A stretch of DNA of 64,000 bases, from positions 1 to 64,000 of the forward strand of contig CAVUCK010000001.1 in assembly GCA_963739975.1 (NCBI GenBank). The letters are read 5' to 3'. Origin of the DNA: JALZMG01 sp963739975 (lineage in GTDB: Bacteria > Actinomycetota > Acidimicrobiia > Acidimicrobiales > Ilumatobacteraceae). The notes under the pieces were generated by a model. That model did no database searches. It saw only the letters and a program-made list of their open reading frames with translations, and was not told the origin of the DNA. The translations under genes were made by a program, and so were the position numbers. Every line of letters begins with the position of its first letter. The stretch's first letter is position 1. Shown here in pieces: positions 1-9,005 of the stretch.

Positions 1-40
1 TGCGACAAGCGATGACTCCTGCCCGCATCGGCGCAAGGCC

Positions 41-999
41 TTACTCCGCCCGCAATCCGAGCTGCTTGATCAGCGTGCCCCAGCGCTCGGTCTCGCCGCG
101 GATGAAGCCATCGAGCTCCTGCGGCGTCGAGTGAGGTGAGCTCGATCGCGGCGAGCCGGTCGCCCATGTTGGGCAGCGCCATGATGCGCTTCATCTCGGC
201 GTTGAGCTTCTCGATGATCGGCTTCGGCGTGCCGGCGGGCGCGAGCAGCCCGTACCACTCGGTGGCGACCACATCCAATCCCTGCTCCCGGAAGGTCGGG
301 ATCTCGGGCACGCTCGGATAGCGTTCCGCCGACGAGATGCCGAGCGCGCGCAGCTGCCCGGCGCGATACTGCGGCAGCGCCTGCGCGACGGTCGCGAACT
401 GCAGCGGCAGGTGCCCGGCGAGCAGGTCGTTATCGCCGGCGTGCCGCCGCGATAGACGATGTGCAGCATCTCGATTCCGGCCTTGATCTTCAGCATCTCG
501 CCGGTCAGGTGCGTCATGCTTCCGGTTCCGGCCGAGCCGAAATTGAGCGTGTGGGTCTTGGCTTTGCCGATCGCGACCAGCTCCTTCGCGTCCTTCGCGG
601 GGAGCGACGGATGCGCGTACAGCACCACCGGAGTGCGCGCGAGCAGCGCGATCGGCTCGAAGTCCTTGAGCGCGTCGTACTGCATCTTCGGCTGCAGCGC
701 CGGATTGGTGGTGTGGTTGCTCACCACGATGATCAGCGTGTAGCCGTCCGGCTCCGCCTTGGCGACCGACGCGGTGCCGATCATGGTCGAGGCGCCGGGC
801 CGCGTCTCGACGATGACGGGTTGCCCCAGTTTTCCTGCATGCGCTGCGCGATCAGCCGGCCGAGCACGTCGACCGAGCCGCCCGGCGGGAACGGCACGAT
901 GATCTTGATCGATCGCTCGGGATACTTGTCGGCCGATTGCGCGTGCGCGGCAAACGGCGCGAGGCAGAGCGCAAGCGCCAGGGCGAGAATTCTGCTCAC
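41..999 (-). CDS. Bug/TctC-family solute-binding protein (frameshifted)
   Basis: Periplasmic binding protein of the tripartite tricarboxylate transporter (Bug) family, which captures carboxylates and similar small solutes. The GTG start at 999 opens a signal peptide ending AHAQ, then the family landmark RSIKIIVPFPPGGSVDVLGR. Other family pieces are PDGYTL, NFGSAGTGSMTHLTGE and HIVYRGGTPAI. The frame breaks near 828 (a G run is one base short), near 440 and near 130. The TAA at 41-43 follows the C-terminal peptide KQLGLRAE. It starts 3 bases after the upstream binding-protein gene, so it is the last gene of that operon. No membrane subunits (TctA/TctB) are nearby, as is usual for orphan Bug proteins. 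The family call is firm; the substrate is unknown. Confidence 0.85.
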
Positions 1000-1002
1000 G
1001 GC

Positions 1003-2001
1003 TCAGCTCCCGTTCAGGTCATGGATTTCGGGGAAGAACAGGTCCTTCCAGGATTTCGGCGCTTCCTTCAGCGAGCCGACGCTATGCATGAAGGCCGCGA
1101 ACTTCATGGAATTCTGCGGCACCATGGTCCAGCGCACCTGCGGGCCGGAGACGACCGCCGTCACCTTGTCGAGCGGCAGCTTGGAGTTCACGTCCTTGAT
1201 CCAGAAGCCGGCCGCCTTGGCGCGGTCCTTGTCGACGATCTCGGTTGCCTCCTTCAGCGCCGCGATCAGCGCCTTGTAGAGCACCGGGTTCTTGTCGCGG
1301 AAGCGTGCCGTGGTCCAGGCGACCGTGAAGGTGTGCGGGCCGTCCATGATGTCGAACGAGTTGAGGATCGTGCGCACGCCGGCCTTCTCGAGCTGCTGCT
1401 GCTGGAACGGCGGCACGCTGAACACGTTGTTGACCTCGCCCGAGCCGGACAAGAGCGCGATGGTCGCGTCGGGCGGCGACATCGACACGGTCAGCGCATC
1501 GTACTTGCCGTAGCTCGCCTGCCCGTGCAGCTTGGCGGCGGCCATCTGCAATGCGACCGCCTGCACCGAGACCTTCACGGCCGGCACCGCGATGCGATCC
1601 GAGTCCTTCAGGTCGGCGATCGACTTGATGTTGTCGCTGCGGGTGTTGAGCAGGAACGGCTGCGAGGACAGCGCCGAGATGCCGCGCACCTCGTTCGGCG
1701 TGCCCTTGGTGCGGTTCCACAACGTGAGCAGGCCCGGCACGCCGCCGGCCACGATGTCGATCGAGTCGGAGATCAGCGCGTCGTTCATGGCGTTCGGGCC
1801 GTTGAAGGTCGACCAGGCGATCTTCACGTCCTTCAGGCCGAGCGCGGCCGCATGCTTCTCCAGGAGCTTGTCGTGCTCCATCACGTTGAACTGCAGATAG
1901 CCCATGGAGAACTGGCGCGCGATGCGGACTTCCTGCGCGGAGGCCGACAGCGGCGCGAGCGCCAGCACGGCGGCGCACAGGATCAGGTTCATTCGCTTCA
2001 T
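1003..2001 (-). CDS. NitT/TauT-type ABC transporter substrate-binding protein
   Basis: Intact 332-aa periplasmic protein of the NMT1/TauA/SsuA type, which binds small organic ions such as sulfonates or nitriles for an ABC importer. It has a clear signal peptide (residues 1-23, ending ASAQ), then EVRIARQFSMGYLQF and a mid-region SIADLKDSDRIAVPAV typical of the family. The ATG at 2001 has a GAGGAG ribosome site 4-5 bases upstream. The same frame stays open upstream into the dioxygenase gene only because that gene is frameshifted, so a long fusion should not be believed. It lies between a TauD-like oxygenase and a Bug protein, which suggests one uptake-and-degradation operon. The partner permease and ATPase are not adjacent. 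Confidence 0.85.
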   Translation of the reverse strand: MKRMNLILCAAVLALAPLSASAQEVRIARQFSMGYLQFNVMEHDKLLEKHAAALGLKDVKIAWSTFNGPNAMNDALISDSIDIVAGGVPGLLTLWNRTKGTPNEVRGISALSSQPFLLNTRSDNIKSIADLKDSDRIAVPAVKVSVQAVALQMAAAKLHGQASYGKYDALTVSMSPPDATIALLSGSGEVNNVFSVPPFQQQQLEKAGVRTILNSFDIMDGPHTFTVAWTTARFRDKNPVLYKALIAALKEATEIVDKDRAKAAGFWIKDVNSKLPLDKVTAVVSGPQVRWTMVPQNSMKFAAFMHSVGSLKEAPKSWKDLFFPEIHDLNGS

Positions 2002-2040
2002 GACGTCTCCTCGTGTGCATTCTTGTTGCGAGTTTCGCAG

Positions 2041-2121
2041 CCGGGATGGAGCGCGAAGCGCGCAATCCGGGATTCGTGCCCACTGCGAGACCCGCATTCC
2101 GCTGCGCTCCATGCGGGCTAC
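2041..2121. repeat. dispersed intergenic repeat, copy 1 (GTAGCCCGCATGGAGC type)
   Basis: Sits between the binding-protein gene and the dioxygenase gene. Read on the minus strand it runs from a GTAGCCCGCATGGAGC-like end, through GCGCAATCCGGGAT-like text, to a GGAT-GGAGC-type end. Related copies are at 15,486-15,634 and 28,222-28,336. Its ends form an imperfect inverted pair. Repeats of this kind are common between genes in Bradyrhizobium-like genomes. Confidence 0.6.
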
Positions 2122-2127
2122 GGCCGC

Positions 2128-3057
2128 TACATCATCACGGCCTGGCGCGCGAAGTCCGGATCGAACACGCGGTCCGCCATCACCTGGCAGCGCTTGATCA
2201 GCCGGTGCTCGTCGGCGGTGTAGTCCGGCCAGGCCTGGTGCAGCGTGCCGAGATTGTCCCACATCAGCACGTCGCCTTCGGTCCATTCGTGGGCGTAGCA
2301 GTATTTCGGCTGCAGCTGGTGCCGGAACAGGAATGCCAGCAGCTCGTCGCTCTCGTCCTCGCGGCAGCTCGTTGATGCGCATCGCGTAGCCGGGATTGGC
2401 GTACAGCACCTTGCGGCCGGTGATCGGATGGGTGAGGAACACCGGGTGCGACACCGGCGGCTTCTTGCGCCGCTGCTCCTCGGTCAGGGGCTTGCGCGTC
2501 GAGCCGGGCTGCGCGCGCATCTTGTCCCAGAACTTCGCGAAGTCGTGCAGGATGGTCTTGCCCTCGAGCCGCTGCTTGATGTCGGCCGGCAGCTCGTCAT
2601 AGGCGGCATGCATCGAGGCGAATTCGGTCGAGCCGAGCGCCTTGCCGTTCCGCCGCGGCACCTTGATGGCGTAGAGCACGTTGGCGAACGCGATCGTCGC
2701 CGAATAGGACATGTCGGTGTGCCAGTCCTGGCCCGCGTCGGCGAGGCCGATCGGCTTGCCGTTCTCCTTGATGTTGGAGAGGATCATCACTTCCGGGTGC
2801 ACCGGGTCCTGGTACTGGCCCGCCACATTGATCTCCAGCTCGCCGAAGCGGCCGGCGAAGTCCTTGAGCGAGGCGGCGTCGAGCTGCTGGCCCGGAATGC
2901 AGATCACGCCGTGGCGCCCGAGCGCGCCGAGGATCACGCCGAAGTCCCGCTCGTCGAGCGGCTGCGACAGGTCGGCGCCGTGCACCAATGCGCCGAGCAC
3001 TTTTCCCGTGGGCTTGATCTCGACCACCTGCTCCTCCGTCTCGTTGCCGCTTGCCAA
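2128..3057 (-). CDS. TauD/TfdA-family Fe(II)/2-oxoglutarate dioxygenase (frameshifted)
   Basis: Non-heme iron, 2-oxoglutarate-dependent dioxygenase of the TauD/TfdA family. These enzymes hydroxylate sulfonates, phenoxyacetates and related acids so that they fall apart. The iron-binding H113-x-D115 lies in GQDWHTDMSYSA, and the distal His lies in NLGTLHQAWPDY, followed by an HRLIKR arginine region. One indel near 2,366 (just after MRINELPRE) shifts the frame. The corrected protein ends RQAVMM at the TAG 2128-2130, about 310 aa and normal for the family. It lies 67 bases after the amino-acid ABC ATPase and before a NitT/TauT-type binding protein, so import and oxidation of one substrate are plausible. 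Substrate unknown. Confidence 0.85.
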
Positions 3058-3124
3058 GCGCGGCCCATCTTGCGGGCAGAATCTTCCGGATGGGCACGCC
3101 GGTCAAGCTTGGTGTCACGTGATT

Positions 3125-3875
3125 CTATAAAATCTGATCGAGGAACTGCCGCGTGCGCGGGTCGCGCGGATCGGCGAAGAACTCCTTCGGCGGGCCGTGC
3201 TCGACCAGCACGCCGCCATCGGTGAAATAGACCTGGTGGGCGACCTCGCGCGCGAAGCCCATCTCATGGGTGACGATCATGCAGGTCATGCCGTCCTCGG
3301 CGAGCTCGCGGATGGTGACCAGCACGTCCTTCACGGTCTCGGGATCGAGCGCGGCGGTCACCTCGTCGAACAGCATCACGTCCGGATTCATCGCGAGGCT
3401 GCGCGCGATCGCGATGCGCTGCTGCTGCCCGCCGGAGAGCTCGCCCGGATAGCTTTTCTCCTTGCCGCTCAGCCGGACCTTGCCGGATCAGCGCGAGCGC
3501 CTGCTCCTCGACCTCGCGGCGGTCGCGCTTGAGCACGTGGATCGGCGCCATCATGACGTTTTCCAGCGCGGTCTTGTGCGGAAACAGGTTGTACTGCTGG
3601 AACACCATGCCGACCTTGCGGCGCAGCGCGAGCTTGTCGAGCTTCGGGTCGTTGACCTCCTGGCCCTCGACCAGGATCGAGCCGCTATCGATCGGCACCA
3701 GGGCGTTGACGCAGCGCAGGAGGGTGGACTTGCCGGAGCCCGACGGGCCGATGATGCAGATCACCTCGCCCTGCATCACGTCCATCGAGACGCCGTTGAG
3801 CACGGTGAGCGCGCCGAACGACTTGTGCACGTCCTTGAGGCGGACCAGCGGCTGATCCGGCGTCCACACCATCAT
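3125..3875 (-). CDS. amino-acid ABC transporter ATP-binding protein (GlnQ/HisP type, frameshifted)
   Basis: Cytoplasmic ATPase subunit of a polar amino-acid importer. Walker A is GPSGSGKST in IICIIGPSGSGKSTLLRCVNAL, the Q-loop is MVFQQYNLFPH, Walker B is NPDVMLFDEVTAALDPE, and the switch His is in MIVTHEMGFA. A single indel near 3,480 falls just before the LSGGQ signature; either frame alone gives only part of the protein. The start overlaps the TGA of the upstream permease (ATGATGG at 3870-3875), showing translational coupling. Walker B has DEV where DEP is usual, a mild variation. Together with the two permeases and the binding protein at 5,632-6,453 it forms a complete transporter. Confidence 0.9.
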
Positions 3876-4704
3876 CGCACCTGGAAGCGTTTTTCGAGCG
3901 CGAGCGTCGCGCGCGCGATCGGATAGCAATAGAGGAAGAACCACAGCAGCAGATAGAGATACATCGGCACCAGCAGCTCGGTGCGCGCCTCCGAGGAGAG
4001 GATATCGCCGGTCAGGGTCATCGCCTCGCTCACGCCGACCACCGAGGTGAGCGGCGTCGCGACCGTGAGGATCGCGTAGAGGTTCATCCACGGCGGCGTC
4101 ATGCGCTTCACGCATTGCGGCAGGATGATCATGCTCAGCGTCTGGCGCCGCGTCATGGCGAGCGACTCGGCCGCCTCCCATTGGCCGTAGGGGATCGAGC
4201 GCACCGCGCCGCGCACCAGCTCGGACACGTTCGCCATCACGGGCAGCGACAGCCCGATGGTCGACTTGAGCCAGCCGGGCAGCGGGATGATGGTGTCGCC
4301 GACCCGCACCTCGAACGGCAGCAGCAGCATGCAGTAGAACAGCAGCACCAGCCAGGGCGAGTTGCGGAAGAACTGCGTGGCGAACCACGAGGATGCGCGC
4401 ACCGGCGGCAGCAGCGAGATCTGCGCGAGGCCGAGCGGCACGCCGACGACCGTTCCGATCGCCATCGCCAGAAAGCTCATCGCGATGTTGAGCGCAAAGC
4501 CTTGCAGCGAGCAGCGGCGTCCATTTCAGGATCGTCGCGATGATGCCGGGCGTGCCGGGCGCGGCCTGCGCCTCGCCGATGCCGACCGCGACGAGCAGCG
4601 CGACGACCAGCGCGGTGCCGTGCCAGGCGTTGAAGCGCCACGGCTCGGCGCGCGCCGAGGCGGAACGGCTTGAGCACGGGCAAGTCGGTGCGGTTCGCGA
4701 TCAT
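3872..4704 (-). CDS. amino-acid ABC transporter permease (HisM/GlnP type, frameshifted)
   Basis: Inner-membrane subunit of the amino-acid importer. From residue about 80 the frame reads cleanly through MSFLAMAIGTVVGVPLGL, FRNSPWLVLLFYCMLLLPF and the ATPase-contact loop EAAESLAMTRRQTLSMIILPQ, then ends FQVR at the TGA 3872-3874. The N-terminus MIANRTDLPVLKPFR begins at ATG 4704, which overlaps the stop of the other permease (ATGA). Two indels, near 4,650 and near 4,500, interrupt the first transmembrane region. Corrected length is about 277 aa with several hydrophobic helices. A heterodimer with the next permease is expected. Confidence 0.85.
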
Positions 4705-5471
4705 GCCGGCGCGTATCCCGGAATGCGCAGCGCCCGCTCCCAGCGGCCCATCACATAGACCAGCACGCCGACCAGCGACACATAGGTGACGAGCAGCACG
4801 TTCATCATCTCGGGGACGTTCGACTCGTCGGACCAGATCTGGTTCGCCACATAGAGCATTTCCGGCACCGCGATCGCATAGGCAATCGTCGTGGTCTTCA
4901 CCAGGTTGACCAGGTTGTTGTTGAGCGCCGGCAGGCTGATGCGGAACGCGAGCGGCAGGATCACGTAGATGTAGGCCTTCAGCCGGCTGTAGCCGAGGCT
5001 TTCGGCGGCCTCCAGGGTCTCGCGCGGGACGGCCTCGATGCCGGCGCGAAAAATCTCGACGTTGAACGCGCCCGCATAGAACGACAGGCAGATCGCCGCC
5101 CAGGTGAAGTTCGACACGATCGGCACCGACATGCCGTTGCCGGTGGTGACCTTCAGGTAGGAGCCGAGCGCGAAATAGAAGAAGTAGAGCTGCACCAGCG
5201 GCGGCGTGTTGCGGAAGAACTGGATGTAGCCCTGCGTGACGAGGCGCAGCACGCGCAGGCGCGAGCCCTGGATCCAGGCGCCGACCACGCCGATCGCGAC
5301 GCTCGCCACCAGGCACACCGCCATCAGGCGGATCGAGGTGAGGAAGCCGTTGAAGAAGCGCGCGCGGTCGAACGCGTCGTAGAAGATGGTGAGCTTGATG
5401 CCGGATGTCGCGTGCAACACCCGGAACCAGTCCCAGAGCGGTTGGAGGTCGATCATCGCACTGCTCGTCAC
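4701..5471 (-). CDS. amino-acid ABC transporter permease (HisQ/GlnP type)
   Basis: Intact 256-aa inner-membrane permease. The family stretch GYIQFFRNTPPLVQLYFFYFA is present and the coupling-helix loop is EAAESLGYSRLKAYIYVILP. About five hydrophobic segments can be seen. It follows the binding-protein gene by 160 bases of palindromic repeat and overlaps the second permease by 4 bases, so it is the second gene of a five-or-more-gene operon. The ligand should be a polar amino acid or a related compound; nothing here narrows it further. Confidence 0.9.
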   Translation of the reverse strand: MTSSAMIDLQPLWDWFRVLHATSGIKLTIFYDAFDRARFFNGFLTSIRLMAVCLVASVAIGVVGAWIQGSRLRVLRLVTQGYIQFFRNTPPLVQLYFFYFALGSYLKVTTGNGMSVPIVSNFTWAAICLSFYAGAFNVEIFRAGIEAVPRETLEAAESLGYSRLKAYIYVILPLAFRISLPALNNNLVNLVKTTTIAYAIAVPEMLYVANQIWSDESNVPEMMNVLLVTYVSLVGVLVYVMGRWERALRIPGYAPA

Positions 5472-5611
5472 CTCTCCCCGCTAGCGGGGAGAGGTCCGAC
5501 GCGCGAAGCGCGTGAGGCGGATGAGGGGCTGCGCATCTCGACGCGACGTGCCCCTCACCCGGTCGCTTCGATGCTCGCGACCACCCTCTCCCCGCTACGC
5601 GGGGCGAGGGG
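5471..5611. repeat. intergenic palindromes of the CTCTCCCCGC type
   Basis: Two near-identical hairpins: 11-bp arms CCTCTCCCCGC at 5471-5481 and GCGGGGAGAGG at 5484-5494, and a second imperfect one (CCCTCTCCCCGC / GCGGGGCGAGGG) around 5584-5610. This pair, with AGGCGGATGAGGGGC between, is a widespread intergenic repeat of Rhizobiales. Inside an operon it could give an mRNA processing or stability element after the binding-protein gene; that role is inference. Confidence 0.7.
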
Positions 5612-5631
5612 ACGACAGCGTTTGCGGAGCC

Positions 5632-6453
5632 TCACGACCCCTTCTTCGAATACTTCTCGTGCATGGTCTTGAGATAGGCCGACGCCTGGATGCCCCACTT
5701 CTTCTCGAGCTCGATCAGCTTGCCGTTGCGATGCCATTCCTCGAGCGCCGCCGCCATGAACTTGCCCCACGCGCCGTCGCGCTCCTCGAGCTTCACGGCG
5801 AGGCCCCACGGCTCCTCCATGATGGTCGGCAGCGTCATCTCGAAGCCGGCCCATTTCGGATCGGCGAGGCGCTCGGCGAAGGCGGTGTCGTCATAGACCC
5901 AGCCGACGCAGTTGCCTTGCTGCAGCGCGACCTCGGCCTCGGTCTGGCCCTTGAACGCGACGAAGTCGGCGCCGTATTTCTCGGCCACCGGCTTGTTGTA
6001 CCAGGCGCCCTGGATGCCGCAGACCTTCTGGCCCTTGAGCTGCTCCCAGGTCTTCAGGCCGGCCTTCTTGTTGGCGAGCACGTTGACGCCGGAGGCGTAG
6101 TAGAGCGGCTCGATGATGCCGACGACCTGCCGGCGGTCCGGCTTGTCGTTCATGGTGGCGATCATCAGGTCGATCTTGCCCTGCTGCAGGAACTGCATGC
6201 GGTTCGACGAGACCACCGGCTCCAGCTCGAGCTTGACGCCGAGCTTCTCGGCGACGAGGCGCGCGATGTCCGGCTCGAAGCCGACGATCGCGCCGCTCGG
6301 GTCGCGGAAGCCGAACGGCTTGTAGTCGGCCTTGCTGCCGACGACGATCACGCCGCGCTGCTTGATCTTTTCCAGCGTCTGCGCGGCGGCGGGAGCGGCG
6401 GCAAGCGCGGCGCCGAGAACGGCGGCGGCCGCGGTCAGAAGCAGTTTGTGCAT
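5632..6453 (-). CDS. amino-acid ABC transporter substrate-binding protein
   Basis: Intact 273-aa periplasmic binding protein, SBP_bac_3 family, first gene of the amino-acid importer operon. The signal peptide runs to about residue 24 (AAPAAAQ). The mature start TLEKIKQRGVIVVGSKADYKPFGFRD is the classic family N-terminus, followed by GFEPDIARLVAEKLGVKLE and GKIDLMIATMND. The C-terminal KWGIQASAYLKTMHEKY is also typical. Two cysteines (in QKVCGI and GNCVGW) sit in the second lobe. A glutamate/aspartate-like or unusual amino-acid ligand is possible; the dioxygenase downstream may act on the imported compound. Confidence 0.9.
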   Translation of the reverse strand: MHKLLLTAAAAVLGAALAAAPAAAQTLEKIKQRGVIVVGSKADYKPFGFRDPSGAIVGFEPDIARLVAEKLGVKLELEPVVSSNRMQFLQQGKIDLMIATMNDKPDRRQVVGIIEPLYYASGVNVLANKKAGLKTWEQLKGQKVCGIQGAWYNKPVAEKYGADFVAFKGQTEAEVALQQGNCVGWVYDDTAFAERLADPKWAGFEMTLPTIMEEPWGLAVKLEERDGAWGKFMAAALEEWHRNGKLIELEKKWGIQASAYLKTMHEKYSKKGS

Positions 6454-6522
6454 GATGGTCCTCTTTGGTGGTGGCTGGCGGAAAGCTTAGCCAAGATGCA
6501 CGCGGCGTGCCAGCGCACTGCA

Positions 6523-6681
6523 CCTCATCCTGAGAGGTTGTGAAGGAAACCTCCGACCTCATCCTGCGGGCTGGCATCGCTATCGGCGATGCCAGCGTCT
6601 CGAAGGATGGCAGCAGGCACCGGCGCCCTCGGCCATCCTTCGACACGCGCGACCCTTCGGGTCGCGCGGCTCAGGATGAGG
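6523..6681. repeat. intergenic repeat bounded by CCTCATCCTGAG / CTCAGGATGAGG
   Basis: A 12-bp terminal inverted pair, CCTCATCCTGAG at 6523-6534 and CTCAGGATGAGG at 6670-6681, encloses a region with the inner inverted text CGAAGGATGGC / GGCCATCCTTCG and a GCGCGACCC-TTC-GGGTCGCGC hairpin. This is a known style of Rhizobiales intergenic mosaic element. The stop codon of the downstream-oriented metallo-hydrolase gene (TGA 6671-6673) lies inside the right arm. Confidence 0.7.
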
Positions 6682-7573
6682 TCCCCACCGGCTCGAACAC
6701 GTAGCCATCGCCCGCCCGGCGCACATAGCCGCAATAGGGCGCGCCGAGATGCATCGGCATGATCAGCGCGCCGCGCTCGGCCGCGCGCGCCAGCACCGCG
6801 GCGCGCGATTCGAGCGCCTTGTCGGGCCACAGGCAGTAGCGGTCGTTCCAGTGCGGGCGCACGATCTGGATCGCGTTGTGCATCACGTCGCGCGGTGAAA
6901 AGGCCTTCCTCGCCGCGCGAGCGCAGACGGAACGAGATCATGCCGGGCGCATGGCCCGGCACCGGCTCGGGCGTGAGGCAGCCCGCCACTTCCTTCGCGC
7001 CGTCGATGAAGTCGGCCAGCCCCGCATCGAGCGATCGGCAGCACGCTGTCGGCGAACGAGCCGGCCTGCACGTCCTGTCGCCCTTGTCGTATTCGGCCTT
7101 CCAGTAGTCGAATTCCGCGCGCGGGAAAGAGGTAACGCGCATTGGGAAAGGTCGGCACCCATTGGCCGTCCCGCGCGACCGTGTTCCAGCCGACGTGGTC
7201 GGTGTGCAGGTGGGTCATCACCACATGCGTGACCTTGTCGGGCGCGGCGCCCGCGGCCTCGAGCCATGGCAAGGCCAGCGTGTTGAGCCGGTCCATCCGC
7301 TCGTGCGGGCGCGGCTTGCGGTTGCCGACGCCGGTGTCGATCACGATCACGTTGCCGCCCGCATGCAGCACCCAGAGCTGGATCGTGACGATCAGCCGGT
7401 CCATGTGCGGCACGTAGTGGTTCGGTGCGAGCCAGCTCGTGTTGGCCTCGAGCGCCGCGTCGCGCTCGGCCTTGTCGATGTCGGGATAGAGAAACGCCGG
7501 GTCGTGCGTCGGGCCGGAATACTCGATCACGCCGACGCACGCGCGCGTCGCCGATGCTGTGCGAATGGATCAT
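6671..7573 (-). CDS. MBL-fold metallo-hydrolase (frameshifted)
   Basis: Metallo-beta-lactamase-fold hydrolase. The zinc motif HLHTDHVG (H-x-H-x-D-H) lies in HVVMTHLHTDHVGWNTVARDG, the N-terminal GNVIVIDTGVGN gives the first Asp, and a later GHAPGMISFRL carries the next His. The C-terminal LIMPMHLGAPYCGYV supplies the last. Frameshifts lie near 7,537, 7,110, 7,040 and 6,890. The ATG 7573-7571 overlaps the TGA of the upstream GST gene, so the two are coupled. Corrected size is about 300 aa. Such proteins are often lactonases or thioesterases; the reaction is not evident here. Confidence 0.8.
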
Positions 7574-8191
7574 GGCTCGTCCACCGGCGCGTTCGCCTTG
7601 ACGGCGGGCCGTGCCGCAAAACTCTCGTACCACTTGGCGAGGCGCGGATGCCCGTTGCGCCAGGCGAGTTCGGGAAAGCGGAAGTCGATATAGCCGAGCG
7701 CGACGCCGATCGCGATGTGGCCGATCGAGAAGCGCGACGCCGCGAGCGCCTCGACCTCCTGCTCCTCCAGCATGTCGACCGAGACATTGGTCTTCAGCTT
7801 CCAGGCCTGCATGTGCTTGATCGACTGGTTGGCGGCCGGGCGCAGCTGCTCGCCGCGCCACATCAGCATCGTGTCGAGCATGCCGTCGCCGAGCGCGTGG
7901 CGGCGCAGCGCCACGAGCCGCTCGGGATATTTTTCCGGGAACAGCTTCTCGCCGTCGTGCAGCGAGTCGAAGTATTCGCAGATCACCACCGAGTCGTAGA
8001 TCGCGCTGCCGTCGGCGAGCCGCAAGGTCGGCAGCCGGCTCTGCGGATTTTCCTTCATCAGCTCGACGTTCGGCGGTCGCGGCCGCGACCACGGTGCGCA
8101 CGGTGTCGATGCGGTCGGAAAGCCCGAGCTCGTGCGCCACGATCATCACCTTGCGCACATAGGGCGAGCGCGGCGACCAGTGCAGCAGCAT
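7570..8191 (-). CDS. glutathione S-transferase family protein (frameshifted)
   Basis: GST-like protein of about 205 aa. The N-terminal thioredoxin-like domain reads MLLHWSPRSPYVRKVMIVAHELGL, with the SPYVRKV active-site region, then after an indel near 8,070 continues ENPQSRLPTLRLADGSAIYDSVVICEYFD, where the SxxIxxYL-type element binds glutathione. The C-terminal helical domain contains FSIGHIAIGVALGYIDFRFPEL, including the N-capping G-D/S-like box. It is transcribed just before the metallo-hydrolase with a 4-base overlap. The pair suggests detoxification of a thiol adduct or ester. The 148-bp gap to the CoA-transferase gene at 8,340 should hold divergent promoters. Confidence 0.82.
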
Positions 8192-8339
8192 TTTTGCGTC
8201 ATCGCGTTTCCTCGTGTGGCGAAGCTTGGCATCAATCCATCGGGCGGGAAAGCGCTGGGCTTTTCATGGCACCCCCGGGCTTTCGACATGGCCGAGCGGT
8301 TCGTCCGATGTTAGAAGGGCCGAAATCGCAGGGGACGGA

Positions 8340-9005
8340 ATGCCGATCGACAAGCGGGTGGACTTCGCGAAGGCGCTCGAAGGCGTCGAGGACGGCGCGA
8401 CCGTCTTCATCTCGGGCTTCGGCGGCGCGGGCTTTCCCAACAAGCTCATTCGCGCTCTGCGCGAGCGCGGACCGAAAGACCTCACGCTGGTGGTCAATTC
8501 GGCGACGCACCGCTATTCGCTGACCCATGAGCTGATCGAGGCCGACCTCGTGCGCAAGGTGATCTGCACCGCGGCGCGCGGGCACTTCAAGGACCCCTCG
8601 CCGTTCGAGACGCGCTGGATGGCAGGCAAGATCGAGCTGGAGATGGTGCCGCAGGGCACGTTCACCGAGCGCATCCGCGCGGGCGGCGCCGGCATTCCGG
8701 CGTTCTACACGCCGGTCGGCTTCGGCACCGAGCTGACCAAGGACAAGGAAGTGCGCCGCTTCGGCGAGCGCGACTACGTGCTCGAGCCGGCGATCACCGG
8801 CGACCTCGCGCTGGTGCGCGCCGACATCGCCGACCGCACCGGCAATCTGATCTTCCGCTACGCGCAGATGAACTTCGGCCCGGTGATGGCAACGGCAGCA
8901 AAGCTTGCGGTCGCGGAGGTGCGGGAAATCCGCGACGAGCCGCTGCCGCACGAGCGCGTGCAGCTGCCCGGCATCTATGTCGATCGCGTGGTGGCCGCGT
9001 CATGA
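8340..9005 (+). CDS. CoA-transferase subunit A
   Basis: Alpha subunit (221 aa) of a family I CoA transferase, which moves CoA between short-chain or 3-oxo acids. The N-terminal DGATVFISGFGGAGFPNKLIRAL matches the family's glycine-rich CoA-binding turn, and GGAGIPAFYTPVGFGTELT is the conserved block seen in PcaI/ScoA/GctA. The ATG at 8340 is preceded by AGGGGACGGA. The stop overlaps the start of subunit B by 4 bases. The acid used is unclear: the PcaI/J, AtoD/A and IPNC-type enzymes are all possible. The alpha/beta hydrolase downstream favours an aromatic-acid (3-oxoadipate-like) route, but this is weak. Confidence 0.85.
   Translation: MPIDKRVDFAKALEGVEDGATVFISGFGGAGFPNKLIRALRERGPKDLTLVVNSATHRYSLTHELIEADLVRKVICTAARGHFKDPSPFETRWMAGKIELEMVPQGTFTERIRAGGAGIPAFYTPVGFGTELTKDKEVRRFGERDYVLEPAITGDLALVRADIADRTGNLIFRYAQMNFGPVMATAAKLAVAEVREIRDEPLPHERVQLPGIYVDRVVAAS

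Noticed and set aside
1003..3057. A 684-residue fusion of a dioxygenase with a binding protein
   Set aside because: The frames join only because of an indel near 2,366; the binding protein has its own ribosome site, start and signal peptide.
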